Below the pieces are notes generated by a model that was not told the DNA's origin, did no database searches, and saw only the letters and a program-made list of their open reading frames with translations. The position numbers were made by a program, and so were the translations under genes. Below are positions 20,796 to 33,565 of a stretch of 64,000 nucleotides of DNA, one piece after another. Every line of letters starts with the position of its first letter. The stretch's first letter is position 1. Source of the stretch: Kingdonia uniflora (lineage: Eukaryota; Streptophyta; Magnoliopsida; Ranunculales; Circaeasteraceae); the NCBI GenBank assembly GCA_014058105.1, contig JACGCM010000715.1, positions 4,340,001 to 4,404,000 on the forward strand, given 5' to 3'.

Positions 20796-23700
20796 GTTGG
20801 AATCTCCATCAGTCTGCATTCTCTCATCTCAAATTTGATGCATCATGAGTTTAATTTATTGTGATTGGAAAACACGGTGATGGGTTGATTATTGGATTCA
20901 ACTATTTTTAGTTCATTTGGGTATGCTTGAAATCATCCACATTTTGGTTTTATGGTGAATTTTGATTGTGAATTAAAGAAAAAAAATCTATGGATTTGGT
21001 TATTTGACTTGTTGTTCTTAAATCTACTTGTAAGCAATCTAATGGAAAAATCCTAAATCTTGATTCTATTTGTTCTATCTTGGATAGATTTGTTCCTTCT
21101 CCAAATTCATTATGCTTTACTGCTTTAAAGAATTGTCGATTTGGGATTCTCAAAGCGATGGGTTTATCAATCGACTTGAGCTTCTTAATCGATTTCGGTG
21201 TACGTACGAGTTTATAAATCTTTATACTGCCCACACTAATTTGAAGTTTTGCTTTACTGATTTCCTAATTTGTATTTAATTGTTAGTGTACTTTCTAAAA
21301 TTGTATGATTAGACTTATATACATTAGCTAATGGCATTACAAATTGTTAGCTTTTGTCAGATTTGAATTAGTAATAGTAGAATAGCAGTGTATAAATACC
21401 ACCTATTGAAAGAGCGGGAAAGAGCGGTGAGTAGTTTTAGTTTATTTGAATTAGTAATGGTTGAATTGCATACCGTAAGTGTTGTAAATTATAGAACCAA
21501 AATCAATAATTTTCTTACAAGTGTACAACCAAGTCCTAGTCAAATGACATAAATGCATCCATCTACGGAAGTATAAAACTTTACTTGCTCCCCCTGGTGA
21601 GTATCCAATCTCATTATGGGACGATGAAGAAACATGTATGGGTTTAGTTTCCATAAGTACATGGTGGTACAGGTCATGAAGTTAGGTAATTGATTTGGGA
21701 AGAGCGGCTAATGTTTACTCTTTAGGTGATAACTTGTGAAGAAAGATTAGTATTTGTCTATTTAGTTTACTTTGGCATGGTTTGAACAAACTAAACCCAA
21801 CACTTTACTTATTCGATGTGTAGTTAAGCTTTCCCTTTTTTAGTCTATGTAATGGCAAGCATGCAATTGAATTGAAAATCAAGTGTTACCTGGTTCGCTA
21901 GATTTTCTCGCAATTTTTTATCTTTTTCGCTGCAGCTCCACTTTAAGGTTGGGTGACAAGGAATTCAATGATAACATAAGCCTTTTTATAGTCGACTTTT
22001 GAGGTAATATTATTAAGGCTTGAATAACTTCAACATTTTAATATCTTCATGTCATGTTTCATCTATGCACCTTCCGAGTGTTGGGGTCGTGTATTAGATT
22101 CTTTGGATTTCTTCCCAAGTACTGAGACTCTAAATCTTGGGAGGTGATCAAGGATGGACTATGGTGTGCCTATAACAATAGACTACCGAATGTCCCATCT
22201 TCATATGTCTTCTTCACCACCATCTAGCTAGGTAAATCTATAATATCAATGGTTTATACCTAAAGTTGGCTTTAGTACTTCTATTAATTGTTTGATCAGA
22301 TTATTCCAAGTGGCTTTTCAAAGGATTTTGGGTATGCGCATACAGGAAGTACCTTGCTGCAATTTTTATCAAACTTGTGAAGGCACCTTTGGAGTTTATA
22401 CTTTAAAGTAACTTATAATTAAAGAAATATTACAAATTATCTTCTTTTCATTCTTGTAAATGTAGGTTCTTCATTTTATTATCTTCTTTTCTATTCTTGT
22501 AAGCATGGGTTTGTACTTGTTGGCATTGGTTTGTTGTGTCTCAGTTTCAGCCATGTATCATGATTTTGTTACCCTAAAAATGGAGGATTTACTGTTCCAT
22601 CTTTACTACTAATAATAAATGAAACTTAACTTATGATAGGCCTTCATTTAGAGAGATGCTCAACACCTTTGGGGAGTCTTCAAAGAAGACACTCATTTAT
22701 GAGTTTTATCTTTAGTTGATGTAGCCGATTTACACCTTGACATCATAAATAGATAGCAAGAGAGAATGGGCTTGACACCGATCAACATAGTAGATGAAAT
22801 TATAATTGTTTGATGCTCTTCTCCCTTTAACCCAATGTTTTCATCATACTCAAAGCCCGAGGGTTTCCACTAATTTCCTTCTTATGATTTCTCATGAAGT
22901 CTTGAACAAAGTTATGACTTCCACTGTAGGTTGTATAGCTACTATAGGGACATTGAGCTATGAATATAAGTTTAACCTCATACTTTAATTTAAGCTTTCC
23001 TTTATGTTTATATGTGCTTCAGTCTTTTCTGTCTAATTGCAAGTTACTTGTTGTACCATGACAAATTCAGAGAGTAATGACAGTATGGCTGGTTTTTATT
23101 TTTCATGAGTGCAGGGAATGACATTTTCTGGTCAAATTGATACAAGTTAGGCTGATACAGAAACATTTATAAGGAAAAAGAAGTGTATATGATACAAGTG
23201 AGTTGCCTCACAAACCTTCAAAATACTATTACATGATTGCATTCCCCTCTTCTTGTGATAAAAGCTAAAGAACTGACCTTCTAGTTGTTTTATCTATATT
23301 TGATATCCCTCATGTGAGTTGCATTATCATAACTCTTTTTTTTCAATCCACTGTTATGTTTATTGTCGTGTTTAATTACCTCTCTTTAAACTATGTCTAA
23401 ATGCTCCATCTTTATTTAGAATTAAGTAAAAGGGCACTTCAAACTATGCTGGTCCTACTATTTGGGCCTCTCCACAATTTTCTTTTATAGTCCCCATCTT
23501 AAAAAATGTGGTCTATATAGTGTGGTATTTTAGTTTTGATCTCTTTTACCTAGAATCTTTAGTTATCTTTATCTTTGATTTACCCAGACAAAAACCAGTT
23601 GACGATGAGCCCTTTCTTTATGCTACTAAGGGAATCTTAACTGTGAGTTGTTCCATTTGTTAGTCATAAAGACCCCATATTCTCTGTACTCTTTGTTTAA

Positions 23701-24539
23701 AGTTAGTTGTTGTCTACAGTTGTTACTTGAGCCCTTCTACTGCTCGAAAATTACTTAACTGTACTCAGAATTGGATTCTTGATACTCGAGTACATTATGT
23801 TTTTATGAACTTACTGAGTCATGCATTCCTTATCATAAACAGGTAACTTGAAATCTGAATTGCTATGCAACATGATAAGAAGTTGCATCGCACCAAACTT
23901 AGTAAGAAATTTTGTTTATGTTATAATCCTACATAAATCAATATCCCTTAGATTATTTATCCGCATGATTTTCTGGTCATGTTGCATAACATGATTTATC
24001 CGTATAATTTTATGGTCATGTTCTCGATTTTAAATTTACTACGGCTATAAACAAGTATGTTATAAATGTCTTTCTATTAATATTCTGTCCATCTCACTAG
24101 GTTATTTTTCTTCCAGACTTTTATATATTTTGTGATTTTTTTTTTTACATTGAAGAGCCAAATTTTATTGTGTTTAAGCTTCATAATTGATTTTCTATGT
24201 TACTTATTTGTAGGCGACTTCCTATAATTGGACCAGAACTTCTTTTGTCCTTATCCTGGCCAGAACTATGTTCTTTAAACCTTTCGCCTTTGAAGACATT
24301 GTCATTTTCTTTATTCTATTTTGTTGTTATGTTCTTTTTCTCTTTTTACCGTCATGCGAACCATTGTACATTGATGTTTTATTGCTTATTAATGAATGAA
24401 AGGAGTTATTAACTATCTTTTTAATAAAGTATTAATATATTATAACAAGATATAAAATCTAATACAGAGCTACATGTGTATCAAGTGTATTGTTAAAGTG
24501 TTTAAAATGATGAGCAGGCGCAATTTCCATATTTGTGTT
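20796..24539. other. AT-rich spacer, no supported gene
   Basis: About 3.7 kb of T-rich, non-repetitive sequence. All frames longer than 60 codons are short, lack family resemblance and are interrupted. It has the composition of plant intron or intergenic DNA. No LTR, tRNA or other RNA gene was recognised. Confidence 0.5.
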
Positions 24540-24834
24540 TATTTATTTTAAACTGAAAAAAAATTAGCCACGGACTTACTTTACACATGGTAAATATATA
24601 ACCACGGATGCAATTTGTGGCTTACCTTGTCTCATAATACATATTATATCTGTGGCAATAAAAATAGACAGATTAAATCTGTGGCAAAATAGTTAGTTAA
24701 GCTCAAAGAAAGTCCATGGTAAAAAGATTGCCGCACCTATTTTCCTACGAACCCCACCACAACCTTAGTTTCTGGCAAATAGCATTTTGCCACAGACCAA
24801 GTCCGTGATATTTTGTTAAAATCAGTGTAGTGAT
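24540..24834. mobile_element. possible CACTA-type element end
   Basis: Short motifs recur in both directions: GCCACGGACTT, CCACGGATGCAATTTGTGGC, ATCTGTGGCAA, AATCTGTGGCAAAAT, TTGCCACAGACCAAGTCCGTG. The last 12 or so bases read AAATCAGTGTAGTG, the reverse complement of a CACTACA start. Clustered subterminal copies of such motifs next to a CACTA terminus are typical of plant CACTA transposons and their small derivatives. I could not find the opposite CACTACA end nearby, so the length is unknown. Confidence 0.4.
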
Positions 24835-25829
24835 AAGATGTCACTTAAACTAGTAGACTACAAAACGGTAATAATTAATCGATTGTTCTTCCCTAAATTG
24901 TCTCCTCATCTGAATTGAATTTTGAAATTGAAGAACTTCAGATTGCAAAACTCGAATTGCATACCTTGAATCACAAAGAGAAAAGAAGTATGAATCCTGT
25001 ATATCAAGATTGAAGACCCTAGTTGTTCAATCTAAATAAAAAAACCCGATGATTAAATTCTCAGAAATCATAATCATGTCAAACCGTAAATCCCCAAGAG
25101 AGATAGAGAGAGAGAGAGAGAGAAAGGAGACAGGGGAGGCATGGATTGAATCCTAGAGGGAAAGATAGGAGGTGGCATGAAGAGAAAAGGTTTTAGTTGT
25201 TTTGGAGAGAAGCTGGAAAAACAAAACGTCTCATCTATTTATAAACATGTTGGTAATGTGAAGAACACTCCCTACGGTCATTTGAAAAAGACATGACTTC
25301 GTACCTGATGGACAACACTTCCCCTTCTAGGTTCCCATGACTTTTATCTGGAAGGTTAGTGTTCCCTTTGCCTCCAATATTTTATTTTGAAAGCTAAGGA
25401 GGAGGGTCTTCCCACAAAGTTAATCTAAACCGAGGAGAATAACCGTCCACGAGATATTGTCTGCCCTGGACGTGCAAGGAAAGTGATTTTACAGCGCATG
25501 CCCTCTTTTTTTGTAAGTATGGCCAGGATATTTGCTATGCTTCTGACCTTTGTCTCAATCTCAGCTTTTTTCCCTACTCTGACTCTACCATAAAGGTAAT
25601 GTTTTCTCTAGCAAATAATAGTTGTTCTGGAAAAGATAGGAAGTACCTCTTCTATAATGTACGTTATTTTTGAATAATAGAAATGATATTATTTTTAACC
25701 ATAAAAAAAGTCGGCCTCACGAATTAATTTCTAAAGCCAAAACCTATATTATTTCGCCGAACTCTCACACTCATCCTTTGACAGAGGTGATCCCCATAAA
25801 CCCGAACTCCCCCTTTAAATAGGAGCTGA
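24835..25829. other. spacer with a GA microsatellite
   Basis: No gene is seen. A (GA)n run of about 19 bases lies at 25105-25123, inside a purine-rich stretch to about 25200. Confidence 0.45.
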
Positions 25830-26310
25830 CACACCATCAATGTTGATGCCTCTTGGACCTCCCCTACGTCTCAAGTGGCACCGACTTCATTATAAAGTCT
25901 AATTCAGGTGTTGTGTTAAGAGCAGGTTTCGACATCACCATTGCAGTAGATGTCGAGGAGGCAGAGTAGTAGCAGTAGTAGTAGCAGTGTTACGTGAGGC
26001 TAAAGATGCGGGCATCTAAAAGATCATCATTTTGTCGGACTGTTATCGTCTCGTCAAGGCATATGTAAAAAAATAGTTGATCTCATTTTGGGAGCTCTTG
26101 GCCTAGCTCCTGACATGTTATTCACTGCTTCCCTTTTTAAGGACAACTAGTTTTTATTTTGTAATAGAACTTAATTTAGAAGCTCGTGCGCTTATTGCCA
26201 GAGGGTCGTATGCTCTTCCATATGTCTATATACAGTATCCATAAGGAGGCCAAAAACCTGGTTGACATTGTTATTTCGCTATTGCCCTCCATGGCCTAGT
26301 ATTTTTCCGC
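25830..26310 (+). pseudogene. decayed RNase H-like (RVT_3) fragment
   Basis: Across two or three frames the pattern of the plant RNase H-like domain of LINE or reverse-transcriptase-like genes can be followed. It begins NVDASWTSP (about 25838), then KSNSGVVLRAG, then REAKDAGI and KIIILSDCYRLVKAYV (about 25995-26060), and finally SIHKEAKNLVDIVIS (about 26230-26270). These correspond to the first Asp, the middle Asp and the C-terminal His/Asn block of that domain. Stops and frame changes are frequent, and no RT domain precedes it. It is therefore an old fragment, probably of a LINE or of a host gene with this domain. Confidence 0.45.
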
Positions 26311-26939
26311 TATTACTAAAAAACAAAATGTGTCTAGCTATCCTATAAGAGGTATATTAAAATTGGAAAACTTTGGAGACTTCATAGTAAAAAACTTCAT
26401 TCTGCATTGTAATTTCTCTCTCCTAGGTTTTACATTTAATATTAGTCCCGATTTTATATTTTGTGTTCATCTCTTTGAAGTGAGATTGTATATAGAAGAG
26501 AGAGGATGGTTGTTGAGAGTTGAAATCTCGAGTTTAAAGTTCAAGCGAAGGGGAAAAATTACTTAACAATATAATATTAGAGAAATTTTTGATTTTAGTG
26601 TTTAAGGATAATCATCGACCGCAGCCAAAATCCATGATATTGTTGTGCCCCAAGTCATGAGTACGTAGCCTTATACGAATGGGCTTTAGGTGGATCCAAA
26701 ATGTATCCGACATATGAAATAGTTTTGGTTAACTTCTCACCTAACAACATCTCACCTGCCTTTGACTGGTTGTTTGCCCACACAACCATGGTAGAGGATG
26801 TTTCCAGATGTAGTTCAGTTTAAGTGGGGGAATTATGAGATTTTAAATACCATCAAACCCAACCCAACCCAAATAAGCCAAATCAAAACTCAACCAAACC
26901 CCAAACATAATTTAAAATGCCAAATTAAAATCCAAAACT
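26311..26939. other. spacer, no gene
   Basis: One 78-codon frame (26330-26566) and an 80-codon frame running into the pyrimidine tract have no resemblance to known proteins. Nothing else is seen. Confidence 0.45.
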
Positions 26940-27075
26940 GGCGATTTCTCTTTTACCTCTCTTTTTCCCCATCTCTTTCTTTCTCTCTCTTTCTCTGTCC
27001 TCTCCCTCTCTCTTACCTCTTTCTTTCCCTCCCTCCCTAAAAACCTCTATCTCTCTATCTCTCCTACCTATACAC
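26940..27075. repeat. CT-rich low-complexity tract
   Basis: A pyrimidine-rich stretch of CTCT and TTTC repeats, continued in a second patch at about 27385-27430. Plant promoters and 5' untranslated regions often have such tracts, but no gene follows. Confidence 0.8.
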
Positions 27076-27177
27076 CACCCCCTTTTAGAATACCCCTCTA
27101 GAGACCCTAATTTTTAGAACATCTAAAGATGTTTTAAGATGTTTTATCCATATGGATGTGATCTCCTTATCATTTAG

Positions 27178-27180
<3 letters not shown>

Positions 27181-27223
<43 letters not shown>
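27181..27223. repeat. (AT)21 microsatellite
   Basis: An uninterrupted AT dinucleotide run of about 42 bases, likely variable between individuals. Confidence 0.95.
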
Positions 27224-27224
<1 letters not shown>

Positions 27225-27733
27225 CCACCCTCCCTTTTGACACCCAATAAACCACCTTATTAGAGCCACACATCAAGATGAGATGAGTGGTTATGATCCA
27301 AATGGGGTAGTTGGGGTAACCTCTTCATCGGGTGACGTGCCGATTTAGGAGGTCAATAGGTTTCAAACCGGTTTGTACTTTTACCCCCCTCTCTCTCTCC
27401 TCACTCTTTTTTACTCTCTCTCCTTCACCCTCCTTGACGAATAAACCACTATTCCTCACGAAATTGGGTGCCCTAAATCAAAAAATTATCTATTGTTTGA
27501 TCTACCCATTCAGTTGATTTGCTTCGTGGTGAAGTTCGTTGGTAAAGGTATCGATTTCTATTTTTTTATTAGGGCTTATGTTTTTGATTTCTAAGGTTTT
27601 GTTGTGTGAGGTGTTAACAGTAAAGGGGATATGATGTTTCTTGTTGTTTTGTTGTTAGGGGTGAAACCCATTAATGATTTTTAAAAGTTTAAGGGAGATT
27701 GTTTTAACCTATTTTAGAGGTTAATAACTTTTT

Positions 27734-27746
<13 letters not shown>

Positions 27747-27771
<25 letters not shown>
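27747..27771. repeat. run of 25 G
   Basis: A pure G homopolymer preceded by a T-rich tract. Such runs are rare in AT-rich plant DNA and are hard to sequence, so the length may not be exact. Confidence 0.9.
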
Positions 27772-27773
27772 TT

Positions 27774-28119
27774 TGTTCAAACATAACTGATTTGATTTTA
27801 ATTTCTATAGATTTTAATTTCCGAAATGAAGTTATTTGTATTTCAATAACAGATAATACAATATTGTCGTGTAATTTATTTTGAGTTATCTTCGTACTGA
27901 GGGTGAAAAGTAGATCTTGATAGAACAGTAACGAAAAAATAGACATTGTTCAAACATAACTGATTTGATTTTAATTTCTATAGATTTTAATTTCCGAAAT
28001 GAAGTTATTTGTATTTCAATAACAGATAATACAATATTGTCGTGTAATTTATTTTGAGTTATCTTCGTACTGAGGGTGAAAAGTAGATCTTGATAGAATA
28101 GTAACGAAAAAATAGACAT
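27774..28119. repeat. 173-bp tandem duplication, two near-identical copies
   Basis: Copy 1 (27774-27946) and copy 2 (27947-28119) both begin TGTTCAAACATAACTG and end AAAAAATAGACAT. By eye they differ at one base (TAGAACAG versus TAGAATAG). The unit has no coding potential. The similarity implies a recent event compared with the surrounding decay. Confidence 0.93.
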
Positions 28120-29434
28120 TTTTGGGAGGTTTTGCTTGCGAAATTTTTTATCAGTTCATCACACAACTAAGTATTACGTTATTTTGTGTCGGAAAATATA
28201 AATCCAAAAGGAAAAGTAAAAATTGTAACGGAAAGCCCAAAGTCTAAAAGGGAAACCTTTGTTTGTTACAAAAAAATTGTATTCTAAAAGCAACGCCTCA
28301 ATTTGTAACAGAAAAACTATAACGAAAAATGTGAATTCCAAAAAAAATTCTAAATTTTTTCTTTGTTCTATGGTTCTATGCCAGTTATCTAAAATTTTAT
28401 CAATTCATCATACAACTATTTCAAAGGTTTGTTCCCTATAAATTACAGTAGTATGTCTATTTACATTTAGTTAAGGAACGTTGTTATTGATGGGTGCTTT
28501 TTTGATGTATTGCTTACTCTATGGTTCTCTGGGAAGAGACGCCTTTCCAACTAATTTTGGCAAGGAAGGCAAAGTGGAGGAGGGTTCAAGTTTGTGGCCT
28601 TCTCCAATGAGTGAAGCGGAGGGAGATGAAAGAACAAAATGCAATACCGGGGCTGGAAGATACGGTAAAAGACGATGAAGATGAAAGAGAAGACGACAAA
28701 TACGGGGAAGATGAAAGTTGATTGCCTTTTTGTTTTAGAATAATTTTTGGGCCAAGAGCAATGATGTATTAGATTGTGTCCGATGTTTTATGTGTGTCTT
28801 GTATTTTAACATTTAATTGATTTTTAGTTGTTGACATCCTATTCTCCTTCCTTTACTTCTTGTATTATGCTATTAAAATTCTTGATATTATCTCCCATCT
28901 CCAGTCCTAGTAATGCAAACAGTATATTGGATTCTTTTAATTTGCCGACATTATGTAATAGGAAAATTTATTTTCATGTATGGTTCTAGTAACGGAGCTG
29001 TGTACATAGGAACAAATAAATATAAAACACGCAGACAAAGAATTAAAATTTATTCTATCCGCAACTAAAATTTTATAACTTATACTTTGTTTTGAAGGAT
29101 AACATCTACTACAAGAGGGATCAAAAAGAACAAATCAAAATTTACAAATCCACAATCAGAGAGCTACATCCAGTTCAGAGACATGTCTCTTCAATGTACA
29201 TTCCCTCTCCTACAAGACAAAGTAGAAATGATGTTGGATTCTTATATATCTCTGTATCGAAAAGCATAAAATTTGAAAGTACAGTAATGAAAAATCATGA
29301 ATTTTGAAACTGAGTAATGAAAATAATAAATTTTCGAAACAAAGAAACGAAATGATCAGATTTCGCAACATAAGTTATGGAAAGTTGAGTTCTGTTACTC
29401 CAATTTGGGATAACTAATTTTTCTTAAACATAAT
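28120..29434. other. AT-rich spacer, no supported gene
   Basis: Contains short A-rich reiterations (for example GTAACGGAAA/GTAACAGAAA near 28225-28320 and AATGAAAA..AATTTTGAAAC near 29285-29340) and one 65-codon frame at 28481-28678 without recognisable family. No RNA gene is seen. Confidence 0.45.
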
Positions 29435-30044
29435 TATAGGGACCTATCCCTCGATCTCACTTAAATTGAGTTGTCGCCAGTTCAAATTACCCCCATCTCA
29501 GGCTCACGTATTTATCAACATAACTCCTCCAGTCAATATTTCAACCAATCCCACGAACTAGTGAAGAACGTGGGTCGAGCTTAAACCAAAGAACCTGAAC
29601 AAGTCAAAGATACCTGTCTCTCATGAACTCGTCAGTTACTCAATCACCACCACTAACCACATTGTTCAAAAAATATACTCTAGCACGATGAAGAGTTGTG
29701 GAGAACGCTTATATAAAGAAGAAGTTCTAGAAGAGACAAGGACCAGAAAAAATAGACAAGAAATTGCTTATCTAGATTCTCAAACTATTCAAGCTTCTTA
29801 CTTACAAGATTCAAGCATTTCTAAACTTAGAAATTACTTGTAATAAGATATCTATTTCATTCACTAAAAATACTTTTACAAAAATCCTCTACTCGAGGTC
29901 GTGGTTTTTTACCCTATTTAGAGGTTTTCTACGCTAAAATCCACCTGTGTCATTTTCTTATTTTTTATTAGAATATTGTTACAGGTTCATTGATGTTATA
30001 TCGAATTTTAAGCCATTTCAAGCTTACAGAATTTGGCCATTACA
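29435..30044 (+). repeat. Tat0 5' LTR (same family as Tat2 and Tat3)
   Basis: A 610-bp LTR beginning TATAGGGACC and ending GGCCATTACA. It aligns with 58137-58709 on the same strand and with 57064-57676 on the opposite strand. The expected TG start reads TA. A TATA-like CTTATATAAAG lies near 29707. A primer binding site, TTTGGCACCGTCTGTGG, follows at 30045-30061. Its 3' LTR is not seen, because the element is cut by the Athila insertion. Confidence 0.9.
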
Positions 30045-30116
30045 TTTGGCACCGTCTGTGGAAAAGATTGTATTTCCACGATATCTTAAGGTAGTCTTTC
30101 ACTACAATTTTCAACC

Positions 30117-31553
30117 ATGGTTACTTCTAGACGACCAGCTACAGGTATCCAGATCGAGGTTTCAATGGAGCCGGGACAGCTTACAGAGTTACGGGCGAAT
30201 CTCGAGGCCGAAACAGAGAAACGTGCCGAGCTCGAACTTCAGTTAACTAAGGATCGGGAGCTCCATGAGAAAGAGTTCGATGTAGAAAGACAAGCTCATT
30301 TGACAGTGCTCAAATGACATAAAGACCAATTGGCAACAATGCAGAGTGTTCTCGAGGCTCTGCAAAATACCCAGCAGGCTCCACCAATAAGAGGTCATGA
30401 TCAATTGCCAGAGACCTCCCGTATTTCTGTAAGGGAAAGGTTGGGGCCACGAGGAGTTATTTCCTAGAATCTTCAGCATGAACCACGACCCTCTATGCAT
30501 TTAGGAGGTGAAGTTCATTCTGAAGCTAGCCAAGGTCATCGAATATCTGTCCGTCAGGAGAAGGATCATCGACCTCAGCAACAAATTCCAGTACGAGATC
30601 GTGTAAGTGAAGGTACTGGTACTCATCATCCAATACCCGCCCGCACAATGATTCAGCCAGCACATCATTATGTTACGAAAGAGCATATGGACCAACGGAT
30701 TAAGGAGTTGATCGAAGCACAAGTTCTAGGTACTACCGACGACATCACCACGTTTCAAGGAAGTCCGATTGCCAAAGAACTATTCGATGTAGAAATACCG
30801 AAAGGTTTCCATACTTCAAAAATTCGAAAATACAAAGATACTGACCCGTGGGATCACTTTCAACAGTACCGAGATTCATTGGGGTTGTACTCCAATCTCA
30901 ACCACATCCTTTGCCGTATATATGCTACCAGTCTGTTGAGAAAACTACTCTGATGGTTCCATTCTCTCCTTAAAGATTCTATATATGTGTTCGAGCAGCT
31001 GCAGAAACAGTTTATCAAGGCGTATGCTCACAACAGGGACAAAGAGGAAAATTTATATTTTTCAATCAGTCTCAAACAATCACACGGAGAAAAAATCGAG
31101 GCTTTTGCGAAGAAATTCTTGGAGCTTGCGCGTAAAGTGGATAACCTCGATCAGAAGACAGTTGTTACTGCTTTCACCAATGTGCTCCAGCTCGATTGTA
31201 AGGCCAAAGAGTAACTTTTTCTCAACAAACCTGCGACCTTGGAGGATATGATCACCAAGGTCAATAGTTACGTTGACCTAAAAAGGATAATGTTTGAGAG
31301 ACAAAAATCTACTAAATCTGTCCTCTTCACCAAAGGTCCATCAACATATCAAAACACCAAACGAAAGGAAGAACAAAGAGATAATAAGCACACCAAGGGC
31401 AACACTGGCTATCCTAGGAAAGGTGGTCTGCCAAATAAACCCATCTTCCCAAAGTTGAACGTCCGAATCTCTACAATTTTTCTAATGCTTTTGAAGGATA
31501 CGCTCTACCGCATCTCCCAACAGTTGGAACCAATCGATAATCAACCGTACTAC
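30117..31553 (+). pseudogene. Tat0 gag, truncated by the Athila insertion
   Basis: Gag starts MVTSRRPATGIQIEV, followed by a coiled-coil segment (LTELRANLEAETEKRAEL). After a stop near 30317 and a frameshift near 30495, a Gln/Pro-rich linker leads to HYVTKEHMDQRIKELIEAQ and the capsid domain: EIPKGFHTSKIRKYKD, DPWDHFQQYRDSLGL, FEQLQKQFIKAYAHNRDKEE, HGEKIEAFAKKFLELARKV. It continues to QPYY at 31550, where the Athila LTR begins. In Tat2 the same position is followed by YHKVNHHSTDNC. A few stops make it inactive, but the capsid core is more complete here than in Tat1 or Tat3. Confidence 0.85.
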
Positions 31554-32696
31554 TGATAACGGTCAAAATACGGTGTTTAGTATAGGTAAAAATTAGAGTG
31601 TCGTTCACTTTCGAACGAAACTAGAAATTAGTTTTGGTCTTGTGTTTTAGTAATCTAAGGTTGTAAAACCGTAAAAATAAATGCTATGGTTTTAATCAAG
31701 AATAAAGGTCTAGGGGCTTCGGATTTCACCACCATTTACATACAATATCAACATAGTATCGTATATTAAATTCTCCACTTTAATTGAAATAACAAACTTT
31801 GACCTTTTGTCGATGTAATCCCATGATTAATTATAACTCAAGTAGAATATATTGTATGAACTAAGTATGTACTAAAAACACATTCCATGAAAGCTATGTT
31901 AACTATGAAATGTTAATTAGGATCATATTTTAGAAAAATATAATATTAATTCAATTTTGCTATATCATTTGAGAATCACAAAATTCTTCCTATTTCTCTA
32001 CTTAAATAGATCATAGAATGATTATGGATGTCTCCAACAATATAGTTTGGGGATTTGTGATAATATGCTCATATTGTGTTGGAGAAAAATATATTTTACT
32101 ACATGATATCATACGCTTATGGCGGATCCATCCTCACCCCTGGTGAGGACTTAGCCGGCCATTATAGCAACTATAAAACCTAAATGATATGAGAATGAAA
32201 TGAACATAAACTAACAACAAAAACAAAATTTTTATTGACTTACAAAATGAAATGCTCCAAATGTTTACAAGAGTTGCACCAACTTACTCCAATAATTCTC
32301 TCTTGCACTCTACAAGAATGATTCTCTCAAAATTGGATGATTTTATGAGCTCACCACCTCTCCTTTTATAGATGAAGGAGAGGGTTCTTACATTTAATAT
32401 TATATTTATAACCTATGCCATGAATGTATATAAATTTGTAACCTCCAAGAGTTATCCTCAAAAATTGTAACCTCCCCATGTGGGACCCTTCTGTTTGACA
32501 ACTCTACATCCTTCTCCAGCAGTTCATCCTTTGAGCTATACATCCCGGTATTTGTACATATTTGGTAAATGAGCTCCATGTGACCTGAAATATAAAAATT
32601 GGCTTTATAAGTCATGTTTAATAATAAAATTAAGAATAATAAACATTAAGTCATAGGGGAATAGTGGTTATTTTATGTGTCCATCAAATTTCCCCA
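31554..32696 (-). repeat. Athila 3' LTR
   Basis: A 1143-bp LTR whose minus-strand start is TGATGGACAC and end is CCGTTATCA. It is complete, unlike its partner at 40297-41092. Confidence 0.9.
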
Positions 32697-33565
32697 AACT
32701 TAAAGTTTGCTAGTCCTCGAGTAAAGAAAAGAATAAAAGCATAACTCTTTCGTGGTTAAGACGATTGCATTTACCGTATGCAACAAGCCGTTAAGCCTAT
32801 AGGTTACCCATATATGACGAGTTTTATCTCGTCAGGATTTGTATTGACTATACCCACAAAAGTCAATAAGGGCATTATAGTAGTTTAAATACTCATTAGG
32901 TCATTTCAGCTAACATATTGATATCTGATAATGGTAAAAACATTAAGAAGGTAAACCCCTTAAAATTTAATTCTTTCACATATATATAATCAGAGAACTT
33001 GGTGAATAATCTAAAACTAGAGATACTACCCAATACTTAAATGAGATTTCACATATTTTTTTAATATCCTCAAGTGTTGTGAAAATAGTTACTGCACGTA
33101 CAACTTTATTTATAGGCTCTTGAGTCAATATCCAGTCATTTCGTATTTCGTAAAACAAGTCCAACGATCAATTTGACAAGTGCCATAGTCAATTCGAATC
33201 CTGTTATTGATTTTTGGGGAATAACTATAAGCCATTTTATTTTGGCACTTGCTTCCTTAGTGAAGCCTCCATAATATGAGTCGTTGGTCGACAATCCCAA
33301 CTAAAGAGTCTCATAAATTGCCATAATGACCTATCATTTCTCAAAAAAAGTAAAAAATATGAACAATATTTCCCCACCCCCAAACTAGAAAGAAGCATTG
33401 TCCCCAATATTTAAAAACATACCTTAAAGGAAGGGAAAAAAATCAGAACATAGTACCTGATATAACATGGGTTACCTCCCAGATAGCGCTAAGTTTATTA
33501 TCTTTAGCCAGATAAAATGAGGAACCCCCAAACTCAGTGAAAGTTGGGTGAAAAGGATATGAATG
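32697..33565 (-). other. Athila 3' untranslated region with polypurine tract
   Basis: The minus strand reads TAAGTTTGGGGAAATT directly before the LTR start (32697-32712), a good polypurine tract. Upstream is AT-rich sequence with a further AGTTTGGGGGT near 33376-33389. I see no env-like frame; the 62-codon frame at 32976-33164 has no signal or membrane character I can support. Confidence 0.65.

Noticed and set aside
21451..21654. 67-codon minus-strand frame
   Set aside because: No recognisable domain, no neighbours, no supporting splice or promoter signals.
27704..28119. Two overlapping minus-strand frames
   Set aside because: They are created by the 173-bp duplication and a poly-Pro read of the G run; no protein character.
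32697..33565. Possible env-like gene of the Athila element
   Set aside because: The interval is too short and shows no supported signal peptide, membrane segment or open frame.
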